This document shows positions 7,238 to 15,804 of a DNA stretch of 64,000 bases, piece by piece (positions within the stretch are counted from its first letter, which is position 1; each line of letters starts with the position of its first letter). The notes below the pieces were generated by a model, which worked only from the letters and a program-made list of their open reading frames with translations, was not told the origin of the DNA and searched no databases. Both the position numbers and the translations under genes were made by a program. The stretch comes from Alphaproteobacteria bacterium (GTDB lineage: Bacteria > Pseudomonadota > Alphaproteobacteria > Micropepsales > Micropepsaceae). The stretch lies in assembly GCA_016125165.1 (NCBI GenBank), contig WGMH01000001.1, positions 310,001 to 374,000 of the forward strand. Reading direction: 5' to 3'.

Positions 7238-10200
7238 CTATTCCGCCGGCGCGTGCTGGGCTCCGCCGCGTCCTGATTTGCTGCGGGCGGCGAAGCGGGC
7301 GCCGAAGTGATCGAGATAGGTGTAGATCACGGGCGTGATGTAGAGCGTCAGAAGCTGTGAGAGCATCAGCCCGCCCACCACCGCCAGGCCCAGCGGACGG
7401 CGCGATTCGGAGCCTTCGCCAAGGCCAATGGCGATAGGCAGCGTGCCCATCAGTGCAGCCATGGTGGTCATCATGATAGGCCGGAAGCGCACGATGGCCG
7501 CTTCCTGGATTGCGGTCTGCGCGTCCACGCCTTCCGTGCGCTGACGCGATAGCGCGAAGTCGATCATCATGATGGCGTTCTTCTTCACGATGCCGATCAG
7601 CATGATCATGCCCACGAACGCATAAAGGCTGAGCGGAATTTCGAAGAACCAAAGAGTCAGGAGCGCACCGACAGCGGCGGACGGAAGACCCGACAGAATG
7701 GTAAGCGGATGGATGAAACTCTCATAGAGCATGCCCATGACGATGTAGATCACCACGACCGCCATCAGCAGCAGCCATCCGCTATCGGCCGTTGCCTGCT
7801 CGAATGCCTGCGCCGTGCCCTGAAATGTACCGGTGATGGTCGATGGAAACGCCATCTCCCGCTCCACCTTTTTGATTCCAGTCACCGCATCGGAAAGCGC
7901 CATGCCCTCTCCGAGATTGAACGAAACCGTCACGGCGGGAAGCTGCCCCATGTGATTTTCGGTCAAGGGTGCGGTGCCCGGCGAAATCGTCGTGACAGCC
8001 GTCAGCGGCACCAGATCGCCATTGCTGGATTTGATATATAGACGGTTCAACGCCGACGCATCGCGCTGGAACTGCGGTTCAAGCTCAAGGATGACCTGAT
8101 ACTGGTCGATGGAGGTGTAGATGGTGGAAACCTGTTGTCCACCAAACGACGATCCCAGCGCCGTCTCAATCTGCGCAGGCGTCACGCCCAGCGCCGCGGC
8201 CCGGTCGCGGTCAATACGCACATTCACGGCAGGCGTGGTGAGATTGAGATCGTTGGTCACATCGAGGAAGCCGGGCTCCTTGGAAAGCCGTTCCGTCAAT
8301 TGCTGGGCGGCCTTGTAAAGCTGATCGCGATCCAGCCCCTGGAGTGCGAACTGGTACTGCGCCTTGGAGAGCGATCCACCGAGCCGGATTGGCGGCGGTA
8401 TCTGCAATGAGGCGCGAATTCCGGGGAAGTTGGAGACCTTGCGTCGCAACTCCTGAAACACCACGTCGATGGGTGCGCGCTCACTTTGCGGTTTCAGATG
8501 CGCAATGATGATGCCCGTGTTGGAAGCCGCGCGCGGCCCGCCCGAACCCACCGCCGACATGGCGCCGACCACGTTGGGATCGGCATTCACGACCGCGGCC
8601 ACCTCCTGCTGGTATTTCTTCATCTGTTCGAAGGAGACGCCGTTGGCGGCTTCAGTCGAGATGAAGATTTGCCCCGCATCCGTGCTCGGCAGGAAATCCT
8701 GCCTCATGTAGTAGAACATTCCGAACGTGGCCACGAGACTGCCAAGAAAAAGCGCGCCGATCGTACGCTTGTGGGTCAGGCACCAGTCGAGGGATGTCGC
8801 GTAAGCGTTCTGGATGTCGTTAAAGGTACGCTCGCTCCATTCGTAGAAATGGCTATGCCGCCTGCCGTTCTCACTCTTGAGCAAGCGGCTGCACAGCATT
8901 GGCGTAAGCGTCAGCGAAACCAGACCGGAAAAGGCGATGGCCAACACGATCGTAACCGCGAATTCATGCAGCAAACGCCCGACAATGCCGCTCATGAAAA
9001 GCACGGGGATGAATACCGCACCCAGTGAGAGTGTCATGGACAGAATAGTGAAGCTGACTTCGCGCGAACCATTGAGCGCCGCTTCGTAAGGCTCTTCGCC
9101 CGCTTCAATGTGGCGCACGATGTTTTCAAGCATGACGATGGCGTCGTCCACCACGAAACCAACCGAGAGCGTCAACGCCATCAGGGACAGATTATCAAGG
9201 CTGTAACCGAAATATGCCATGCCCGCAAAGGTGCCAACCACTGCGAGTGGAAGAGCAACAGATGGAATGAAGGTGGCGGTCAGCGTGCGCAGGAATACAA
9301 AGATGACTGCAACCACGAGGATCGCGGCAAGAAGAAGCGTAAACTGCACATCTGCCACCGAAGCCCGAATTGTCTGGCTGCGGTCATATATGACGTCCAG
9401 TTTCACGGATGCTGGCAGCTGTTCCAGAAACTTCGGCAGCACGCTCTTCACCGCATCAACGACCGCTATGGTGTTGGAGCCAGGCTGGCGCTGAACAGCC
9501 AGAACAATGGCACGGTGACCGGCGAACCAGCTGGCCGTCTTGTTGTTCTCTACGCTGTCTTCGATACGACCAATCTCGCTGAAGCGAACCGGCGCGCCAT
9601 TCCGATACGCCACGATCTGGTTCTTGAATTGCGCCGCATCCGTCAGTTGCCCTGTCGCACGAATGGTTGCAGCACGCGTTGCGCCATCAAGCGTGCCGGT
9701 GGCGCCATTCACGTTGGCGGCGTTGATTGCGCTCGCCACCTCATCGATACCGATGCCACGCGTTGCCAACGCGTCGGGATTCACCTGCACGCGAACTGCA
9801 TATTTCTGCGAGCCGTAGACGCTCACCTGCGCCACACCGTCGATGGTCGAAAGCTGCCGCGCCAACAAAGTCTCGGCATATTGATCCACCTGGGAAAGCG
9901 GAAGGGTGGACGACGACATCGCCAGATACATCACCGGACTATCGGCCGGATTCACTTTTCGCAGTGTGGGCGGGCTCGGCATATTTTGCGGCATCTGCCG
10001 ACTTGCTGCCGAGATGGCCGATTGTACGTCCTGCGCAGCCGCATCGATATTGCGGTCCAGTTTAAACTGGATGGTAATTTGCGTGCGGCCCTGGCTGCTC
10101 TGCGATGTAATGGAATCCACGCCAGCGATGGTGGAGAACTGGCTCTCGAGTGGTGTCGCCACCGCCGACGCCATCGTCTGCGGATCAGCGCCAGGCAAAG

Positions 10201-10348
10201 ACGCCGAAACCGAAATTGTCGGGAAATCAACATTCGGCAATTCGCTGATGGGCAGGGAGATGTACCCGAATGCACCGAAGATCAACATCGCCGCCATCAG
10301 CAGCGTGGTCATGACGGGTCGGCGAATAAACGGCTCAGAAATGTTCAT
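7238..10348 (-). CDS. RND efflux transporter permease, AcrB/MdtC type (HAE-1)
   Basis: A 1036-residue inner-membrane proton/drug antiporter. The N-terminus MNISEPFIRRPVMTTLLM, the periplasmic porter domains and the central transmembrane motif SVGFVVDDAIVMLENIVRHIE are characteristic of the MdtB/MdtC branch of AcrB-like pumps; the DD pair carries the proton-relay aspartates. The length is normal for the family. It overlaps the end of the upstream membrane-fusion gene by four bases (ATGA). No outer-membrane factor gene follows, so the pump must use a TolC/OprM-type channel encoded elsewhere. Confidence 0.95.
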   Translation of the reverse strand: MNISEPFIRRPVMTTLLMAAMLIFGAFGYISLPISELPNVDFPTISVSASLPGADPQTMASAVATPLESQFSTIAGVDSITSQSSQGRTQITIQFKLDRNIDAAAQDVQSAISAASRQMPQNMPSPPTLRKVNPADSPVMYLAMSSSTLPLSQVDQYAETLLARQLSTIDGVAQVSVYGSQKYAVRVQVNPDALATRGIGIDEVASAINAANVNGATGTLDGATRAATIRATGQLTDAAQFKNQIVAYRNGAPVRFSEIGRIEDSVENNKTASWFAGHRAIVLAVQRQPGSNTIAVVDAVKSVLPKFLEQLPASVKLDVIYDRSQTIRASVADVQFTLLLAAILVVAVIFVFLRTLTATFIPSVALPLAVVGTFAGMAYFGYSLDNLSLMALTLSVGFVVDDAIVMLENIVRHIEAGEEPYEAALNGSREVSFTILSMTLSLGAVFIPVLFMSGIVGRLLHEFAVTIVLAIAFSGLVSLTLTPMLCSRLLKSENGRRHSHFYEWSERTFNDIQNAYATSLDWCLTHKRTIGALFLGSLVATFGMFYYMRQDFLPSTDAGQIFISTEAANGVSFEQMKKYQQEVAAVVNADPNVVGAMSAVGSGGPRAASNTGIIIAHLKPQSERAPIDVVFQELRRKVSNFPGIRASLQIPPPIRLGGSLSKAQYQFALQGLDRDQLYKAAQQLTERLSKEPGFLDVTNDLNLTTPAVNVRIDRDRAAALGVTPAQIETALGSSFGGQQVSTIYTSIDQYQVILELEPQFQRDASALNRLYIKSSNGDLVPLTAVTTISPGTAPLTENHMGQLPAVTVSFNLGEGMALSDAVTGIKKVEREMAFPSTITGTFQGTAQAFEQATADSGWLLLMAVVVIYIVMGMLYESFIHPLTILSGLPSAAVGALLTLWFFEIPLSLYAFVGMIMLIGIVKKNAIMMIDFALSRQRTEGVDAQTAIQEAAIVRFRPIMMTTMAALMGTLPIAIGLGEGSESRRPLGLAVVGGLMLSQLLTLYITPVIYTYLDHFGARFAARSKSGRGGAQHAPAE

Positions 10349-11586
10349 GGCTTCGCGCCGCGCTTGCCACCTGCAATTGCGACATCAACTCCGGGCGAGA
10401 GGCGAAGCTGTCCGTCCGTCACCACACGATCACCTGGCTTGATTTTGCCTGCAATCGCCGCACGCGTGCCGTCATCATGGAGCACACTGATCGCCCGCAT
10501 GTCCGCCTTTTGGTCGGCAGTGACCACATACACATATTTGCCCTCGGGGCCCAGATTGACCGCTTCATGGGGGACCGTGAGCGTGTTTTTCAGCGTGTCG
10601 AGAGCAACCGTAACCTGCACCAGCTCACCGGGAAGCAGACGTGCATCGGCGTTCGGAATGCTTGAGCGCAATTCCACCGTTCCGGTCGTGGCGCTCACCT
10701 GGTTGCCGGTAAAATCAACGGGAGCGGTCGCTATCACGTCTCCGCCGTTGGCTCCTCGTATGACCGCCTGCAACCGGCCCGCCGCCATTCTTCGCTGGAT
10801 CGCTGGTAAATCGCTTTGTGGCAACGAGAAGGAGATTTTCACCGGAGAGATTTGGTTGATGACAACAAGTGTAGAAGCCGAACTCGTCACGCTTGAAGTA
10901 TTGGAGCTCGCACTCGCCCTGACCTGACTGCCTGGATACACGAGGATGGGTCCGGTTTTCCCATCGATAGGCGCTCGTATTTCGGTATAGGACAGATTCA
11001 GCTTTGCTAGTTCCAATCCGGCGCGATCCGCTGCCACGGTCCCGGAGAGCGCGCCCGCGTCGGCCACGGCTTGATCGCGCTGCTGGCCGGAGACAGCCCC
11101 TTCCTTGGCGAGGAATTCGTAGCGGTTCCTCGTTCTGACGGCGCTGGCAAGCTGGGCATTGTCCCGCGCCAGATTGGCCTGAGCCTGCTTGAGCGCGGCT
11201 TCGTAAGGCGCACGGTCGATCGAGAATAGAAGATCGCCCGCCTTTACCAGCTGACCCTCGGTGAAATGTACTGCTGTTACCTGCCCATCGATCCGGGGGG
11301 TAATCTGGACTGTCGCATTGGCGACGACAGTGCCGATGGTCTGGTCCGTTACCTCGACATCGCCCGACATCACGTTCGCCACCAAAACCGGCGCCGCTTG
11401 ATCGGGATGTCTTGGTGCAGGAATTAGACCCCAGACGATTCTGCCCAACAGCACCAGAATCAGGAGAAGCGCGGCAGTTATGACGACCTTCCCGGTGACC
11501 GAGGCACTGGTCCAGGATTTCTTAGCCTTTTCAAGGCCATACCCAGCAGATTTGATCACGTGAGTCGGGCGGCGTGTGTTGAGCAT
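10345..11586 (-). CDS. RND efflux periplasmic adaptor (membrane fusion protein), MdtA type
   Basis: A 413-residue adaptor with one N-terminal membrane anchor (VVITAALLLILVLLG), a lipoyl-like half motif (ITPRIDGQVTAVHFTEGQLVKAGDLLF), a coiled-coil hairpin rich in Ala/Gln, the second lipoyl half (LNLSYTEIRAPIDGKTG) and the beta-barrel domain. It links the RND permease to an outer-membrane channel. Start at 11586 (MLNTRRP) was chosen because GGAACGAAG precedes it; the frame extends to 11721 without recognisable protein sequence. It is the first gene of a two-gene operon with the permease. Confidence 0.93.
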   Translation of the reverse strand: MLNTRRPTHVIKSAGYGLEKAKKSWTSASVTGKVVITAALLLILVLLGRIVWGLIPAPRHPDQAAPVLVANVMSGDVEVTDQTIGTVVANATVQITPRIDGQVTAVHFTEGQLVKAGDLLFSIDRAPYEAALKQAQANLARDNAQLASAVRTRNRYEFLAKEGAVSGQQRDQAVADAGALSGTVAADRAGLELAKLNLSYTEIRAPIDGKTGPILVYPGSQVRASASSNTSSVTSSASTLVVINQISPVKISFSLPQSDLPAIQRRMAAGRLQAVIRGANGGDVIATAPVDFTGNQVSATTGTVELRSSIPNADARLLPGELVQVTVALDTLKNTLTVPHEAVNLGPEGKYVYVVTADQKADMRAISVLHDDGTRAAIAGKIKPGDRVVTDGQLRLSPGVDVAIAGGKRGAKP

Positions 11587-11808
11587 CTTCGTTCCAACAA
11601 ACAGACGATAGCAAACAGCCCGGCGGGCTCCCGCCCCACCAAGCCGCCTTTGCCGCTCCCGCGGTCTTCCTAACATGGAAGACCCGAAAATCGAGCCACA
11701 AAGGCGACAAAATCGCCGCAATTACGGAAACGACATCATCCTCGCGCCAAACGGCCGTTCCCGCATTGCGGCAGGCAGGTTGGCCGTCTATAAGCCGCCG
11801 CTCCCCAA
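11587..11808. other. Intergenic region between divergent efflux operon and typA
   Basis: About 220 bases containing the divergent promoters of the efflux operon and typA. I see no RNA gene, no regulator gene and no clear operator palindrome. One short inverted repeat (GGCGA, five-base loop, TCGCC) is present around 11706-11720. Confidence 0.4.
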
Positions 11809-13644
11809 ATGGCCGAACCCATGGATCTCCGGAATATTGCGATCATCGCCCATGTTGACCATGGCAAGACAACGCTTGTGGATCAGCTCCTCAAGCAGTC
11901 GGGTTCCGTGCGCGACAACCAGCATATGCAGGAACGCGCCATGGACTCCAATGATCTGGAGCGAGAGCGCGGCATTACCATATTGGCCAAATGCACAAGT
12001 GTCGATTACGGCGACATGCGCATTAATATCGTAGACACACCCGGGCACGCCGATTTCGGGGGCGAGGTGGAGCGCATCCTGTCGATGGTCGACGGCGTTG
12101 TTCTTCTGGTGGATGCCGCCGAAAGCGTGATGCCCCAAACGAAGTTCGTTCTGTCCAAGGCATTGAAGCTGGGGCTCAAACCCATTGTTGTCATCAACAA
12201 GATCGACCGCCAGGATGCGCAGCCGAAGGAAACGCTCGAGAGCATATTCGATCTGTTCCTGGCGCTGGAAGCCAATGACGACCAGCTCGATTTCCATGTG
12301 CTCTATGCGTCGGGCCGCTCAGGCTGGGCCGTGAACGATCTGGAAGACGAGCGCAAGGATCTGACGCCGCTCTTTGATCGCATCGTGGCGGATGTGCCGC
12401 CGCCAAAGCCCGTCATCAGGGCCGGAGATGATTTTCCGTTCTCGATGCTGGTGACCACGCTGGAAGCCGATCCCTATCTGGGGCGCATCCTTACAGGCCG
12501 GATCGAGAGCGGTTCGATCAATGTGAACCGCGTTATCAAAGCCCTCTCCCGTGACGGCAAGGAAGTGGAACGCACGCGCGTGACCAAGCTGCTTGCCTTC
12601 CGCGGGCTGGCGCGCGTGCCGATAGCGAAGGCCGAGGCAGGCGACATCGTTGCCATTGCCGGACTTCCGAACGCCACCGTTGCCGACACGCTGTGCGACG
12701 TGAACGTGGAAGCGCCGATTGCGGCGACCCAGATCGACCCGCCGACATTGGCTATGACCATCTCGGTGAACGACTCGCCGCTCGCGGGCCGCGAGGGCGA
12801 CAAGGTGCAGAGCCGCGTGATCCGCGATCGTTTGATGCGCGAGGCCGAGGGCAATGTGGCCATCAAAGTGCGCGAATCTTCCGATGGTGCTTATGAAGTG
12901 GCGGGACGCGGCGAACTGCAGCTTGGCGTTCTGATCGAAAACATGCGCCGCGAAGGCTTCGAGCTTTCCATCAGCCGCCCGCGTGTTCTGTTCCAGACCG
13001 ATCCGAACACAGGCGAGCGGATGGAGCCGATCGAGGAAGTGACCATCGACGTGGACGATCCGTATTCCGGCGTCGTGATCGAGAAAATCTCGCTGCGCAA
13101 AGGCGAATTGCAGGACATGCGCCCGATGGGTGCTGGCAAGACGCGGCTTGTGTTTCATGGGCCTTCGCGCGGACTGATCGGGTATCACGGCGAATTCCTT
13201 ACCGACACGCGCGGCACCGGCGTGATGAATCGCATGTTTCATTCCTATGCCCCGCACAAGGGGCCGATACAGGGCCGCATCAATGGCGTTTTGATTTCCA
13301 CCGGCGACGGCGAATGCGTGGCATACGCGCTCTGGTATCTGGAAGAGCGCGGACGGTTGTTCGTGACGCCGGGCACGAAGGTTTATCAGGGCATGATCGT
13401 TGGACAGAACGCCAAGGACAACGATCTGGACGTGAACCCGCTCAAGGCCAAGCAGCTTACGAACATTCGCACGACCTCGAAGGACGAAGCGGTGCGACTG
13501 ACGCCGATCACGCCGATGACGCTGGAACAGGCCATCGCCTATATCGAAGACGACGAGCTGGTCGAAGTCACGCCGCAATCGATCCGGCTGCGCAAGCGCG
13601 AACTGCTGCCGCATCTGCGCAAGCGGGCCAAGCAGGACGCCTAA
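11809..13644 (+). CDS. typA: Ribosome-associated translational GTPase TypA/BipA
   Basis: A 611-residue translational GTPase. G1 is AHVDHGKTT, G2 lies in RERGITI, G3 is DTPGH and G4 is NKID, all in the first 140 residues. EF-G-like domains II, III and V follow, and the C-terminal domain specific to TypA includes GKTRLVFHGPSRGLIGY. TypA binds the ribosome at the EF-G site and supports assembly and growth under cold or nutrient stress. The last four bases overlap the convergent SDR gene. Confidence 0.97.
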   Translation: MAEPMDLRNIAIIAHVDHGKTTLVDQLLKQSGSVRDNQHMQERAMDSNDLERERGITILAKCTSVDYGDMRINIVDTPGHADFGGEVERILSMVDGVVLLVDAAESVMPQTKFVLSKALKLGLKPIVVINKIDRQDAQPKETLESIFDLFLALEANDDQLDFHVLYASGRSGWAVNDLEDERKDLTPLFDRIVADVPPPKPVIRAGDDFPFSMLVTTLEADPYLGRILTGRIESGSINVNRVIKALSRDGKEVERTRVTKLLAFRGLARVPIAKAEAGDIVAIAGLPNATVADTLCDVNVEAPIAATQIDPPTLAMTISVNDSPLAGREGDKVQSRVIRDRLMREAEGNVAIKVRESSDGAYEVAGRGELQLGVLIENMRREGFELSISRPRVLFQTDPNTGERMEPIEEVTIDVDDPYSGVVIEKISLRKGELQDMRPMGAGKTRLVFHGPSRGLIGYHGEFLTDTRGTGVMNRMFHSYAPHKGPIQGRINGVLISTGDGECVAYALWYLEERGRLFVTPGTKVYQGMIVGQNAKDNDLDVNPLKAKQLTNIRTTSKDEAVRLTPITPMTLEQAIAYIEDDELVEVTPQSIRLRKRELLPHLRKRAKQDA

Positions 13645-14495
13645 GCGCTGCTTTTCGTCAGCCCGAGCCTTCCGGCGATCAGCCGATCGAGGAAGCGCTT
13701 GGGGAAGTTCAGCATCATCCAGTTCTGGAATGGATCTGGCGTGACGGTGTAGTGCACCTTCGGCTTTGGCAATGTGAGCGCGGCCTTCACGGCTTCGCCG
13801 ATGCGTTCGGGCGGCAGACCCTTGCGGCCGCTGGCGATCATGTAGTCCTTCACCGCGGCGAGCGCCTTGGCATAGGGCGTGTTCGCGTAGCGGGCGACAT
13901 CCACGCTGTCAGCCTTGTCCCAGATCGGCGTGGCGACGGCTCCCGGCGCGACCACGACCACATCGATGCCATAGATCATCAGTTCGCGGCGGAGCGCCTC
14001 GGAAAATCCCTCGAAACCGAACTTCGAGGTGTTGTAAGGACCGAGGAAGGGGTTGGCGTTGCGCCCGCCCACCGAGGTGATGTTCACGATACGGCCTGGC
14101 GCACCCTTGCGGGACGGATCGGCCCCTAGAAGCGGCGCGAATGCCTGCGTGACGATGAGCTGGCCAGTGAGATTGACCTCCAGCTGCTGACGAAACTCAT
14201 CGATATCGAGAAACAGCAGCGGACCCGGCACCGCGATGCCGGCATTGTTCACGAGGCCGGATAGCGTTTCTCCGCCCAGCAGGCGTTCGACTTCTTCCGC
14301 CCCCTTCTTCACCGCCGCGACGTTCGTCACATCGAACAGGAGCGGCACGAAATTGGCGCCGAATTCCGCCTTCAGGCGATTCGCATCGGTTTCCTTGCGC
14401 ACGCTTCCGAAAACGCGAAAGCCCGCGCCAATCAGCACCTTCACGCAACCCCACCCGATTCCGGTGGATGCCCCTGTTACGACGACCGATTTCAT
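13641..14495 (-). CDS. Short-chain dehydrogenase/reductase (SDR family)
   Basis: A 284-residue classical SDR. The nucleotide-binding motif is TGASTGIG, the NNAG motif is VNNAGIAV, and the active site has Ser in NITSVGG with Tyr and Lys in YNTSKFG. The C-terminal extension with VHYTVTPDPFQNWMM resembles SDRs that act on lipid or steroid-like substrates, but the substrate is unknown. The start at 14495 follows GGAGG; an upstream in-frame extension to 14573 overlaps the divergent promoter region and is unlikely to be translated. Confidence 0.9.
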   Translation of the reverse strand: MKSVVVTGASTGIGWGCVKVLIGAGFRVFGSVRKETDANRLKAEFGANFVPLLFDVTNVAAVKKGAEEVERLLGGETLSGLVNNAGIAVPGPLLFLDIDEFRQQLEVNLTGQLIVTQAFAPLLGADPSRKGAPGRIVNITSVGGRNANPFLGPYNTSKFGFEGFSEALRRELMIYGIDVVVVAPGAVATPIWDKADSVDVARYANTPYAKALAAVKDYMIASGRKGLPPERIGEAVKAALTLPKPKVHYTVTPDPFQNWMMLNFPKRFLDRLIAGRLGLTKSSA

Positions 14496-14547
14496 GTGTT
14501 TGCCTCCGCACGCTATGAAGGATAGTGCCAGCGGCAAGGAGAGCGCC

Positions 14548-15363
14548 ATGACCAAAATCGACGACGCCACCATCCGCTTTGCGCACCGATTGGCCGATGC
14601 TTCGGGCGAAGTGATCCGGCCCTATTTCCGCCAGCGCATCGATGTGATCGACAAAGGCAAGATCATGGAAGGGGCGCTGGTGTTCGACCCGGTGACCGCC
14701 GCTGATCGTGGAGCCGAGGCGGCTCTGCGCCAGATCATCACCGCTGAGCGCCCCGAAGATGGCATCCTCGGTGAAGAATTTGGTGAGCTGGCCGGCCACA
14801 GTGGTTTTCGCTGGGTGCTTGATCCTGTGGATGGCACGCGCGCCTTCATCAATGGCCGGCACGAATGGGGCTCGCTGATCGCGCTCGAAAAGGACGGCGC
14901 GCCAGCGCTTGGCATCATCGATCAGCCGGTGCTGCGCGAACGCTTTATTGGCGTGAACGGCATCGCCGAACTTCACGCGGGCGGCAGCGTCGAGAGGCTT
15001 CGCGTTCGGCCTTGTGCGGACATTTCGGAGGCGATCCTGTGTGCCACCCATCCCTATGCCTACTTCGATGCCGGGGAGCGCGCGGCGTTTCGGAAGCTGG
15101 CCCAAAGCGTGCGCATGAGCCGTTTTGGCGGAGACTGCTATCTCTTCGGCATCCTTGCGATGGGGTTCGCCGACCTGGTTGTGGAATCGCATCTGCACCG
15201 CTGGGACGTTGCGGCGCTGATTCCGGTGGTGAAGGGGGCGGGCGGCATCATCACCAACTGGCAGGGCCGGGATTGCAGCGACGGAGGGCAGGTTGTGGCG
15301 GCGGGTGATGCGCGTGTGCACGAGGCCGCCCTGCACATTCTCAATGATCGTCACGCGGACTGA
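14548..15363 (+). CDS. Inositol monophosphatase family phosphatase, probably histidinol-phosphatase HisN
   Basis: A 271-residue member of the Mg-dependent inositol monophosphatase superfamily. The metal-binding residues are seen in FDPVTAADRGAE, GEEFG and the signature WVLDPVDGTRAF; the second half has the HRWDVAALIPVVKGAGG motif. The subgroup resembles histidinol-phosphate phosphatase (HisN) of alphaproteobacteria, which performs the penultimate step of histidine synthesis, but inositol or other sugar phosphates cannot be excluded. ATG at 14548 follows AAGGAGAGCGCC. Confidence 0.85.
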   Translation: MTKIDDATIRFAHRLADASGEVIRPYFRQRIDVIDKGKIMEGALVFDPVTAADRGAEAALRQIITAERPEDGILGEEFGELAGHSGFRWVLDPVDGTRAFINGRHEWGSLIALEKDGAPALGIIDQPVLRERFIGVNGIAELHAGGSVERLRVRPCADISEAILCATHPYAYFDAGERAAFRKLAQSVRMSRFGGDCYLFGILAMGFADLVVESHLHRWDVAALIPVVKGAGGIITNWQGRDCSDGGQVVAAGDARVHEAALHILNDRHAD

Positions 15364-15654
15364 GACCGGCCGCCGCGCGGCAATGATGGCCTTCGCCACC
15401 CGGATCGCAGCCTTCGCCCTGCGGCGGAAGTCCGCCAGCCAGCGACGGCGCGCGATCATCCCGGCACTGCGCGTCCCGTGTTTGACGGCATTGCGATTGC
15501 CCGGCTGACCGCCGCGTTTGCGCTTGGGCCCGGCCGCGCCTGATTCCGCACTGACGGAATAGGCCGCGGCGGTATTCGTTTGTCGGGTTTGCGCCCCTCC
15601 CCCGGGGGGAGGGGGTGAGGTACCCGGTATTGGCAAAGGGATTTCGCTCAACAT
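15364..15654 (-). CDS. Small basic protein of the GNRNAxKHG type, 3' end undefined (possibly degenerate)
   Basis: Reading leftward from an ATG at 15654 the frame encodes a proline-rich leader and then PGNRNAVKHGTRSAGMIARRR followed by an Arg/Ala-rich helix. This matches the motif of the gene at 6013-6330. The frame has no stop where one is expected; it stays open through the convergent phosphatase gene as far as 14197, where the sequence no longer looks like protein. The leader is the translation of a C/G-rich palindrome (15594-15614). I read it as a relic or a gene that has lost its stop; the end given is where family-like sequence finishes. Confidence 0.4.
15594..15614. repeat. G/C-rich palindromic repeat
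   Basis: CCCCTCCCCC followed by GGGGGGAGGGG forms a near-perfect inverted repeat, then GGTGAGG. It resembles the other C4-6/G4-6 palindromes in this window (24389, 24502, 27638, 61884). It lies inside the leader of the GNRNAxKHG-type frame. Confidence 0.5.
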
Positions 15655-15751
15655 CTGGGAAAAATAGGAACAAAATCACACAATTCAAGTGCGCTGGGCC
15701 GGTATCGCCCGCAACCACGCTTGCGCGCCCCAGAGCCGGCCTGAAGTCCAA

Positions 15752-15781
15752 AAGAAAAAGGGCGCCGTTTCCGGCGCCCTT
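15752..15781 (-). terminator. Rho-independent terminator of the TonB-dependent receptor gene
   Basis: On the minus strand, AGGGCGCCG and CGGCGCCCT form a nine-pair stem with a four-base loop, followed by TTTTTCTTTT. It lies 24 bases past the receptor stop codon. Confidence 0.85.
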
Positions 15782-15804
15782 TCTCAACTCTGTGAAGCCA
15801 GCGC

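Noticed and set aside
9110..10927. 605-codon frame antisense to the RND permease
   Set aside because: Same shadow effect; the permease and adaptor genes on the other strand are complete and overlap normally.
12319..13614. 431-codon frame antisense to typA
   Set aside because: Low-complexity His/Arg-rich translation opposite a conserved GTPase gene.
14197..15363. Continuation of the GNRNAxKHG frame through the phosphatase gene
   Set aside because: Beyond 15364 the translation loses family-like sequence and lies opposite a well supported enzyme gene; kept only the N-terminal part as a low-confidence feature.
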